Assembly: GCA_043758005.1 (NCBI GenBank)
Contig: JAYVOI010000089.1
Span: 1-13,360 of the forward strand
Source of the DNA: JAENVT01 sp043758005
GTDB taxonomy: Bacteria; Actinomycetota; Acidimicrobiia; Acidimicrobiales; Ilumatobacteraceae
DNA: 13,360 nt
Direction of reading: 5' to 3'
The notes beneath the pieces were generated by a model, which ran no database searches, was not told where the DNA came from, and was given only the letters and a program-made list of their open reading frames with translations. A program made the translations under genes and the position numbers. Shown in pieces: positions 6,468 through 12,402 of the stretch; position 1 is the first letter of the stretch; the number at the start of each line of letters is the position of its first letter.

Positions 6468-7718
6468 TCAGGCGGGTCGCTTGTTGAGCTGACTGAAGGG
6501 GATGTCGCGATCGACGCGCGGCTCGCCGGGGAGGCCGAGCACCCGCTCGCCGATGATGTTGCGCTGGATCTCGTCGCTGCCGCCGGCGATCCGGTAGCCC
6601 GGTGATCCGAGCAGGTGCTCGTTCCACCCGTACGTGCCCCACTCGCCCGTGTCGGCGGTCATCGAGGCGCCCAGCAATTGGCCGGCGACCTCGCTGATCA
6701 GGCGCAGCGTCTCGGTCCACATCAGCTTGCTGATCGACCCTTCCGGCCCGGTTGTGCCGGTGCGGTTGGTCATCGCCGAGGCGCGGGCGATGCCCCAGTC
6801 GCGGGACTTCTCGGCGCAGTAGACGCGGGCGAGCAGCTGGCGGATCACCGGATCATCCGAACGGCCCGCATGGCGAGCCAGCACCAACAGGTCGCTGAAC
6901 TCCCCACCGCGCCGCCCGTGCCCGCTGCTCTCGCGCTCGAACCCGAGGATCGTCAACGCCACCTTCCAACCGTCGCCCACCTCGCCGATGCGCATGTCGT
7001 CGCCGACCCGCACCCCGGTGAGGAACACCTCGTTGAACGATGCGCCGCCGGTCATCTGGCGGATCGGCCGGACCTCGAGGCCCAGCGCGTCGAGCGGCAC
7101 GATGAACGCGGTGAGGCCGGCATGCTTCGGCACGTCGGGGTCCGTGCGACAGATCGCGAAGCCCCACGGCGACAGGTTGGCCGTCGACGTCCACACCTTC
7201 TGCCCGTCGATCGCCCATTCGTCGCCATCGCGCACCGCCTTGGTCGACAGGCCGGCGAGGTCGCTGCCGGCGCCAGGCTCGGAGAACAGTTGGCAGCAGA
7301 ACTCGTCACAGTGGGAGAACCTGGCGACCCACCGATGCCGCTGCTCGTCGGTCCCGAACTTCACGATCGTCGGCGCGATCAGCTTCGAGGTGACCGTCAC
7401 CACCTCATGATCCCGCGGTACGTCGTACTGTGATTCGACCTCCGCGTAGGCGAGCTCGTGGGCCTTGGTCAGACCGAGGCCGCCGTACTCCGGTGCGACT
7501 GTGATCCCTCCGAAGCCAGCAGCCGTCCGCTCGCGGTTCCACGTCTGGTACTGCGCCAGGAACGCCCGCTCTTCGCCGACCGGCGTGTCGTGGAACACGG
7601 TGACGGAGAACTCGCCGTGCCCCCATGCCTTGTCGACTTCTTCGACGACGGCCCGGCGTGGAGCCCGAGCCTCGAGCCAGCGTTCGGCCCTCGCACGATA
7701 TGAAGCGACGTCTTCCAC
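6468..7718 (-). CDS. Acyl-CoA dehydrogenase (FadE-like)
   Basis: A 416-residue flavoprotein of full acyl-CoA dehydrogenase length, expected to introduce an alpha,beta double bond into a CoA thioester with electrons passed to ETF. Visible motifs are FGGITVAPEYGGLG (69-82) in the N-terminal helical domain and the FAD/substrate loop QLFSEPGAGSDLAG (143-156). WAIDGQKVWTS (168-178) is in the beta domain, and GGSDEIQRNIIGERVLGLP (379-397) is at the C-terminus. The Glu used as base in medium-chain enzymes (YEG before the last motif) is replaced by Ala-Gly here. Glu261 in LGFERE sits where isovaleryl- and long-chain enzymes carry their base on helix G, so the enzyme may still be active. GTG start (complement of 7716-7718) with AGAGGA six bases upstream. 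It is a single minus-strand gene, divergent from the second SDR. The sequence resembles FadE enzymes used for sterol or branched substrates more than short straight-chain enzymes; this is an inference. Confidence 0.92.
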   Translation of the reverse strand: MEDVASYRARAERWLEARAPRRAVVEEVDKAWGHGEFSVTVFHDTPVGEERAFLAQYQTWNRERTAAGFGGITVAPEYGGLGLTKAHELAYAEVESQYDVPRDHEVVTVTSKLIAPTIVKFGTDEQRHRWVARFSHCDEFCCQLFSEPGAGSDLAGLSTKAVRDGDEWAIDGQKVWTSTANLSPWGFAICRTDPDVPKHAGLTAFIVPLDALGLEVRPIRQMTGGASFNEVFLTGVRVGDDMRIGEVGDGWKVALTILGFERESSGHGRRGGEFSDLLVLARHAGRSDDPVIRQLLARVYCAEKSRDWGIARASAMTNRTGTTGPEGSISKLMWTETLRLISEVAGQLLGASMTADTGEWGTYGWNEHLLGSPGYRIAGGSDEIQRNIIGERVLGLPGEPRVDRDIPFSQLNKRPA

Positions 7719-7839
7719 GATGGATCCTCTTCGAGACTGGGCGACGACGGGCGGGCGTGCGGCGCATCGGGTTTTCTGGCGGCGGGGCCGCGGTGCAACA
7801 CTATGCTGCGAATTACTTGGACATCAAAGGAGCTGTGCC
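7719..7839. promoter_or_regulatory. Divergent intergenic region upstream of the long plus-strand operon
   Basis: This 121-base gap lies between the acyl-CoA dehydrogenase (minus) and the second SDR (plus). TATGCT at 7802-7807 is a good TANNNT -10 for the plus strand, predicting a start near 7814. No -35 is recognisable at normal spacing. AAAGGAG at 7826-7832 is a strong ribosome binding site 7 bases before the GTG at 7840 and decides that start. For the minus strand I see only the ribosome binding site (complement of 7725-7730), no clear -10. The promoter here would be the most natural one for the SDR-ThuA-aco gene run. Confidence 0.45.
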
Positions 7840-8598
7840 GTGGACCTCGGACTTGCCGGAAAGAAAGCACTTGTCACGGGGGCGACCAAGGGTATCGGAA
7901 GGGCCATCGTCGAGCTCTTGCTGGCCGAAGGCGCTTCGGTCGCGCTGTGTGCCCGCAACGCGGAGGAGGTCGACAAGGCCGTTGCCGAGCTCAGCGCCGG
8001 CGGGGGCACGGTGTTCGGTGCTACCGCAGATGCCGCCGACAGCGAGTCGTTGCGTGGCTTCATCGCCGCGGCGATCCAAGCCCTCGGTGGCCTCGACATC
8101 TACGTGCACAACACGTCGGGCAAGCCGGCCAAGACGTTCGAGGCATGGAAGAACAACTTCGACATCGACATCATGGCCCTCGTCCACGGCGTCGACGCGG
8201 CCTCGGTAGCGTTGATCGATGGCGGCGGCTCGGTCATCAGCATCGGCACGACGGCCACCGTCGAGCACTTCGCCAGCGGGTCCAACAGCTACAGCGCATT
8301 CAAGGCCGCCGTGACCAACTGGACGCTCGGTCAGGCGCAGGTGCTCGGTGCAAAAGGGGTTCGATGTAACGTCGTGTCGCCCGGGCCGATCTTCATCGAG
8401 GGCGGCGACTGGGATCGCGTCAAGCAGGGCAAGCCTGAGTTCTTCGAGGCCTCGGCCAAGGCCCATCCCGGCGGGGAACTGGGCTCGGCAGCGGATGTCG
8501 CCGACGCAGTGGTCTTCCTCGCCTCGCAACGTGCTCGGCACATCAACGGTGTCAACCTCACTGTCGACGGTGGCTTCTTGAAGCGAGTCAACTTCTGA
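7840..8598 (+). CDS. Short-chain dehydrogenase/reductase (SDR), classical type, copy 2
   Basis: A 252-residue Rossmann-fold oxidoreductase paralogous to the SDR at 4017; 32 of the first 40 residues are identical. TGATKGIG spans 13-20 and Tyr151-x3-Lys155 lies in YSAFK. The region that normally supplies catalytic Ser has only Thr (IGTTAT, 135-140). The NNAG-type motif is HNTSG (90-94), and Asp110 (FDIDIM) sits at the usual tetrad-Asn position. SPGPIFIEGGDWDRVK (180-195) matches the same unusual block in copy 1. The GTG at 7840 follows AAAGGAG; the frame is open far upstream, but that part is antisense to the acyl-CoA dehydrogenase and is not coding. First gene of the long plus-strand run, directly before the ThuA-like gene. 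Likely reaction: alcohol/ketone interconversion on a pathway intermediate, perhaps a different position or stereoisomer from copy 1. Confidence 0.92.
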   Translation: MDLGLAGKKALVTGATKGIGRAIVELLLAEGASVALCARNAEEVDKAVAELSAGGGTVFGATADAADSESLRGFIAAAIQALGGLDIYVHNTSGKPAKTFEAWKNNFDIDIMALVHGVDAASVALIDGGGSVISIGTTATVEHFASGSNSYSAFKAAVTNWTLGQAQVLGAKGVRCNVVSPGPIFIEGGDWDRVKQGKPEFFEASAKAHPGGELGSAADVADAVVFLASQRARHINGVNLTVDGGFLKRVNF

Positions 8599-8633
8599 GC
8601 GACGTCGCCGTCCCGGGACGGCGGATCGATGTC

Positions 8634-9368
8634 GTGCTCGTGACTGGTGGGAAGTACCACGACTTCGATTTCGCTCGCCGCGAACTGCTGGGTCTGCTCG
8701 CCGAGCACGAGGAGTTCCGCGTTCGTGTGCAGCCCGACTACGAAGACGCCGACGCCATCGCCGCGGCGGAGATCCTGATCAGCTACACCTGCGACGTTCG
8801 CCCGTCGGAGCGGGCGCAACGAATCATCCGCGACTGGATCGAAGGCGGCGGTCGGTGGCTCGCCCTGCATGGCACCAACTCGGCGCTCGGTGATGCATCG
8901 CAGCGACCCATCGCGACGCCTCGGCCGTTCCGGCTCTGGGCCGAGACGCTGGGCAGCCAGTTCATCGCCCATCCACCGATCGAGCCGTACACCGTCGAGA
9001 TCACCGAGCCGTCGCATTGGCTGGTGGCAGGAATCGACCCCTTCGAGGCGACCGACGAGTTGTACCTCAACGAGTACCTCGATCGAGGTGCGCTCGTGCC
9101 ACTGCTGCACACGACGTACCAGGGCACGGCCAGTGGGTTCGAGGAGAGCGACTGGACGGCGTCCGACCCACAGCACCTCGTGATGTACCTGCGCCCGCTC
9201 GGCGAGGGGGGAGTGTTGTACAACACCCTCGGCCATTGCCGCGGCCATTACGACATGGTGCCGGTCAAGGACTACTGGCCGACGGTCGATCGGTGCTCGT
9301 GGGACCTACCAGTGTTCTACGAACTGCTGCGTAGGTCACTGCGCTGGGCCAGAGGCCAAACTACATGA
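8634..9368 (+). CDS. ThuA-like domain protein, second copy
   Basis: A protein of 244 residues from the GTG at 8634. ThuA hallmarks are VTGGKYHDF (3-11), the strand and turn LALHGTNSA (76-84), FEATDELY (137-144), and LYNTLGHCRGHYD (195-207). The motif TDELY is shared with the ThuA-like protein at 1796, otherwise the two are diverged. The GTG start cuts the first beta strand short. In the same frame the preceding codons read RRIDVV, which would complete it, but no ATG, GTG or TTG lies between there and the upstream stop. A CTG at 8595, overlapping the SDR stop as CTGA, would give a 257-residue protein beginning (M)SDVAVPGRRIDVVLVTGG. It sits between SDR copy 2 and the E1alpha gene in one operon. 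Biochemical role unknown; possibly oxidation or hydrolysis of a sugar-like or polyol intermediate by family analogy. Confidence 0.85.
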   Translation: MLVTGGKYHDFDFARRELLGLLAEHEEFRVRVQPDYEDADAIAAAEILISYTCDVRPSERAQRIIRDWIEGGGRWLALHGTNSALGDASQRPIATPRPFRLWAETLGSQFIAHPPIEPYTVEITEPSHWLVAGIDPFEATDELYLNEYLDRGALVPLLHTTYQGTASGFEESDWTASDPQHLVMYLRPLGEGGVLYNTLGHCRGHYDMVPVKDYWPTVDRCSWDLPVFYELLRRSLRWARGQTT

Positions 9369-9411
9369 GGTCCACGATGGCTCCGGCCACCACCAACAAC
9401 AGGAGGCGTTG

Positions 9412-10389
9412 ATGCACCTCTCCAACGACGTGCAGATGGATCTGCATCGCCGCATGGTTCGAATCCGTCTCTTCGAAGAGGCCGCGGGCAAGCTGGCCGA
9501 GTCGGCGCGCTTGCCCGGGTTCTTGCACCTCTATGTCGGGGAGGAGGCGGTTGCCGCCGGCGTGTGCGCGGCCCTGAACGACGACGACCAGATCACCTCG
9601 ACTCATCGTGGCCACGGTCACCTCGTCGCCAAGGGCGGCGATTTCAACCGCATGATGGCCGAACTGATGGGCAAGGCCACCGGCTACAACAAGGGCAAGG
9701 GTGGCTCGATGCACATCTGCGATCTCGACCTCGGCATGCTCGGGGCCAACGGCATCGTCGGGGCGGGCTCGCCGATCGCCGTCGGCGCAGCCTTTGCCGA
9801 CAAGTACCGCAAGCGCGGCCAGGTCGCGGTCACGTTCTTCGGCGACGGCGCCACCAACATCGGCGCCTTCCACGAGGCGGCCAACATGGCCTGCGCACTC
9901 AAGTTGCCCGTCGTCTTCGCATGCGAGAACAACGAGTACGGCGAGTTCACGCCGCGCAGCAAGACGATGGCCATCCACGACATCGTCGACCGTGCCGCGG
10001 GATATGGCATGCCCGGCGTGATCGTCGACGGCATGGATGTGGTCGCCGTCCATGAAGCCGCGACCGACTCGGTGGCTCGCGCTCGTCGCGGCGAGGGGCC
10101 GTCGTTGATCGAGGCCAAGACGTACCGGTTCTACAACCACCACGGCATCCAGAACCTCGGCCTGAAGTACCGGCCCGACGCCGAGGTCGACGCGTGGAAG
10201 GCTCGTGACCCGATCTTCTCGTTCGAGGAACGGTTGATCGAGAACGGCACCGCCACCTCGGAACAGGTCGAGTCGATCTGGGCAGAGCTGCGAGCCGACA
10301 TCGAGGCTGCCATTGTCTTCGCCGACGAGAGCCCGTTGCCCGATCCGTCGCAGATCCTCGTCGACGTGTACACCGGAGGTCTGCGGTGA
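9412..10389 (+). CDS. acoA: TPP-dependent dehydrogenase E1 component, alpha subunit (AcoA-like)
   Basis: A 325-residue E1alpha of the 2-oxo acid/acetoin dehydrogenase family, which with E1beta binds thiamine diphosphate and decarboxylates or cleaves the substrate. It shows HRGHGH (65-70), KGKGGSMH (94-101), and the Mg-TPP motif starting GDGATN (144-149) and ending at Asn173-Asn174 (ENNEYG). The active-site loop that reads GHSMSDP in pyruvate dehydrogenase is here NHHGIQNLG (242-250): only one His is kept, and there is an apparent one-residue insertion. This suggests a substrate other than pyruvate. The ATG at 9412 has AGGAGG at 9401-9406; an overlapping TTG at 9409 would be too close to it. 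The stop overlaps the E1beta start by four bases (GTGA). The gene symbol is assigned because acoX and an E2 follow; acetoin as substrate is not proven. Confidence 0.85.
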   Translation: MHLSNDVQMDLHRRMVRIRLFEEAAGKLAESARLPGFLHLYVGEEAVAAGVCAALNDDDQITSTHRGHGHLVAKGGDFNRMMAELMGKATGYNKGKGGSMHICDLDLGMLGANGIVGAGSPIAVGAAFADKYRKRGQVAVTFFGDGATNIGAFHEAANMACALKLPVVFACENNEYGEFTPRSKTMAIHDIVDRAAGYGMPGVIVDGMDVVAVHEAATDSVARARRGEGPSLIEAKTYRFYNHHGIQNLGLKYRPDAEVDAWKARDPIFSFEERLIENGTATSEQVESIWAELRADIEAAIVFADESPLPDPSQILVDVYTGGLR

Positions 10390-11387
10390 GCGCGGAACGA
10401 ACCAAGAGCTACGCGGCTGCGTTCACCGAGGCGGTGCGCCAAGAGATGGAGGCCAACCCCGACGTGTTCGTGGCAGGTGAGGACGTCGGCGCCTTCGGCG
10501 GTGTCTTCCACACCTTCGGTGGGCTCCAGGAGCAGTTCGGTGAAGACCGTGTCGTCGACACTCCGATCAGCGAGCAGGCCATCATCGGACTCGGACTCGG
10601 CGCTGCGGTCTGCGGGCTGCGACCGATCGTCGACCTCATGTTCATGGACTTCATGTGCGTCGCCCTCGACCAGATCGTCAACCAGGCGGCCAAGTTGAAG
10701 TACATGTTCGGTGGCGGGGCGGTCGTGCCCCTGACCATCACCACTGCGGGCGGTGGCGGCCTCTCCGCCGGGGCACAGCACAGCCAGAGCCTCGAGGCGA
10801 TCCTGTGCCACATCCCCGGCCTCAAGGTGGTCTACCCGTCGAACGCCTATGACATGAAGGGCTTGATGACGGCGTGCATCCGTGAGGACAATCCGACGGT
10901 CATGGTCAAGCACAAGCGGCTGCTGGGCGTCAGCGGGCCGGTCCCCGAGGAGGCCTACGTCATCCCGTTGGGTCAGGCCAAGGTGAAGCGCGAGGGCAAC
11001 GACGTCACCGTGGTCGCTTGGGGCAAGATGGCCAACGACACCATGATCGCCGCAGAGATCCTCGCCGGCGAGGGGATCGAATGCGAGGTCATCGACCCTC
11101 GCACGCTGCAGCCATTCGACATGGACACGGTGGTGGAGTCGGTGCGACGCACGAACCGTGCGGTGATCGTTCACGAGGCCGTCCGTTTCGGCGGTCTCGG
11201 TGGCGAGATCGCCGCGCAGATCCAGGAACTGGCTTTCGATTACCTCGACGCACCCGTGGGTCGTGTCGGCGGCCCGTTCTCGCCCGTGCCGTTCTCCCCG
11301 GCGCTCGAGCAGCACTGGGTACCGGATCCGAAGAGCATCGCCGCGAGCATCCGTGAGGCGGTCGCCAGGCCGTTGTTGAATCGCTGA
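10386..11387 (+). CDS. acoB: TPP-dependent dehydrogenase E1 component, beta subunit (AcoB-like)
   Basis: A 333-residue transketolase-like E1beta. Family landmarks are GEDVGAFGG (31-39), DTPISEQAIIGLGLG (58-72) with Glu63 that contacts the TPP aminopyrimidine, and AQHSQSLEA (130-138) with active-site His132. DPRTLQPFD and the C-terminal PFSPALEQHWVPD that borders the E1beta-E2 interface follow. All expected catalytic positions look intact and the length is normal. The GTG start overlaps the E1alpha TGA in GTGA, so translation is coupled and equal subunit amounts are expected for the alpha2beta2 heterotetramer. Four bases separate its stop from the acoX start. Beta subunits of pyruvate, branched-chain and acetoin dehydrogenases are alike, so the specificity call rests on context. 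Confidence 0.88.
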   Translation: MSAERTKSYAAAFTEAVRQEMEANPDVFVAGEDVGAFGGVFHTFGGLQEQFGEDRVVDTPISEQAIIGLGLGAAVCGLRPIVDLMFMDFMCVALDQIVNQAAKLKYMFGGGAVVPLTITTAGGGGLSAGAQHSQSLEAILCHIPGLKVVYPSNAYDMKGLMTACIREDNPTVMVKHKRLLGVSGPVPEEAYVIPLGQAKVKREGNDVTVVAWGKMANDTMIAAEILAGEGIECEVIDPRTLQPFDMDTVVESVRRTNRAVIVHEAVRFGGLGGEIAAQIQELAFDYLDAPVGRVGGPFSPVPFSPALEQHWVPDPKSIAASIREAVARPLLNR

Positions 11388-11391
11388 ACCG

Positions 11392-12402
11392 GTGTCGACC
11401 GTTGGCGTCATCGTCAACCCGTGGGCGGGCAAAGACATCCGTCGCCTGCACGCGGCGGTGGGCCACACACCCGACACGGTCAAGGCCGGGATCGTTCGGC
11501 GGGTGGTGATCGCTGCTGCCGAATGCGGCGCGAAGCGAATCGTGCTGGGCAACGACGCCAGCGGGTTGGCGGCTCGCGCCATCGCCGGGCTGGAGTTGGC
11601 GGCTGCCATCGAACTGCTCGACGAGGAGCCGACGGGCTCGCGCCTCGACACCGTGCGCGCTGCGGCCCGCATGTGGAAAGAGCAGTGCGGTGCGGTGGTG
11701 GTCCTCGGCGGCGATGGCACCTGTCGCGATGTTGCGATCGGCTGGCCCGACGTGTCGATGGTGGCGATCTCCACGGGAACCAACAACGTCTTCCCGAACG
11801 CGGTCGACGGATCGTCGGCCGGCGCGGCTGCTGCGTTTGTCGCCCGCGGTGTCGTCGTTGGCGCCGATGTCGCCCGACGAGCCAAGCGGATCTCGGTGCA
11901 CATCTCCGACCCAATGGTCGGTCATATCGACGACATGGCCCTGGTGGAGGTTGCGGTGGTGGATGCCGCGTTCAGCGGTGCACGTGCCATCGTCGATGCG
12001 TCGGCGATCCGTCATGTCGTGGCGGCGTCGGCAACGCCGGCCAGCACGGGCCTCTCCAGCATCGCCGGGCGCATGCACCCGGTCGGTCGCGACGAGGCCG
12101 GTGGCGTCTACGTGCGGTTCGGTCCGGGTGGCCGGCAGGTGCGCATGCCGCTGATGCCCGGCTCGTTCGCCACGGTCGACGTCGCCGAGGTACGACCGCT
12201 TGCCTTGGGTGAGACGGTCGTCATGTCGGGGCCCGGCATGCTGGCGTTCGACGGCGAGCGCAACCGTCGGGTCGGACCCGGCGCAACCATCACGATGTCT
12301 GTCGACCACGGCGGCCCACTGGTGATCGATGTCGAGCAAGCGTTGATCCACGCCGCACACGATCGCTGTTTCGACTTTTCGGAGGATTCTCATGGCAGTT
12401 GA
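11392..12402 (+). CDS. acoX: AcoX-like protein, ATP-NAD kinase-fold
   Basis: A 336-residue protein of the AcoX family, related to NAD kinases and diacylglycerol kinase-like folds. The N-terminus VGVIVNPWAGKD (4-15), the nucleotide motif LGGDGTCRDVA (105-115) and the loop STGTNNVFP (127-135) match the family. acoX accompanies acetoin dehydrogenase genes in several bacteria, e.g. Ralstonia, but its function is not established. By fold it could phosphorylate a nucleotide, cofactor or substrate. The GTG start lies four bases after the E1beta stop. The 3' end overlaps the E2 start by 11 bases, and the ribosome binding site of E2 lies inside this gene. Its presence is the main reason to call the complex acetoin-dehydrogenase-like rather than pyruvate dehydrogenase. 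The region about 190-300 is not recognisable to me beyond being Val/Ala/Gly rich. Confidence 0.83.
   Translation: MSTVGVIVNPWAGKDIRRLHAAVGHTPDTVKAGIVRRVVIAAAECGAKRIVLGNDASGLAARAIAGLELAAAIELLDEEPTGSRLDTVRAAARMWKEQCGAVVVLGGDGTCRDVAIGWPDVSMVAISTGTNNVFPNAVDGSSAGAAAAFVARGVVVGADVARRAKRISVHISDPMVGHIDDMALVEVAVVDAAFSGARAIVDASAIRHVVAASATPASTGLSSIAGRMHPVGRDEAGGVYVRFGPGGRQVRMPLMPGSFATVDVAEVRPLALGETVVMSGPGMLAFDGERNRRVGPGATITMSVDHGGPLVIDVEQALIHAAHDRCFDFSEDSHGS

Noticed and set aside
6441..6475. CCCGC/GCGGG inverted repeat between the convergent thiolase and acyl-CoA dehydrogenase
   Set aside because: The arms are only five bases with a wide loop and no U-run, which is expected by chance at this GC content.
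7465..7839. N-terminal extension of the second SDR (125 codons upstream of the GTG)
   Set aside because: It is antisense to the acyl-CoA dehydrogenase, and a strong ribosome binding site marks the GTG at 7840 as the start. The paralog at 4017 begins at the same residue.
10131..11903. 590-codon minus-strand ORF opposite E1beta and acoX
   Set aside because: It is antisense to clear E1alpha/E1beta/acoX coding sequence, is low-complexity Arg/Ala/Asp/His-rich, and has no domain.
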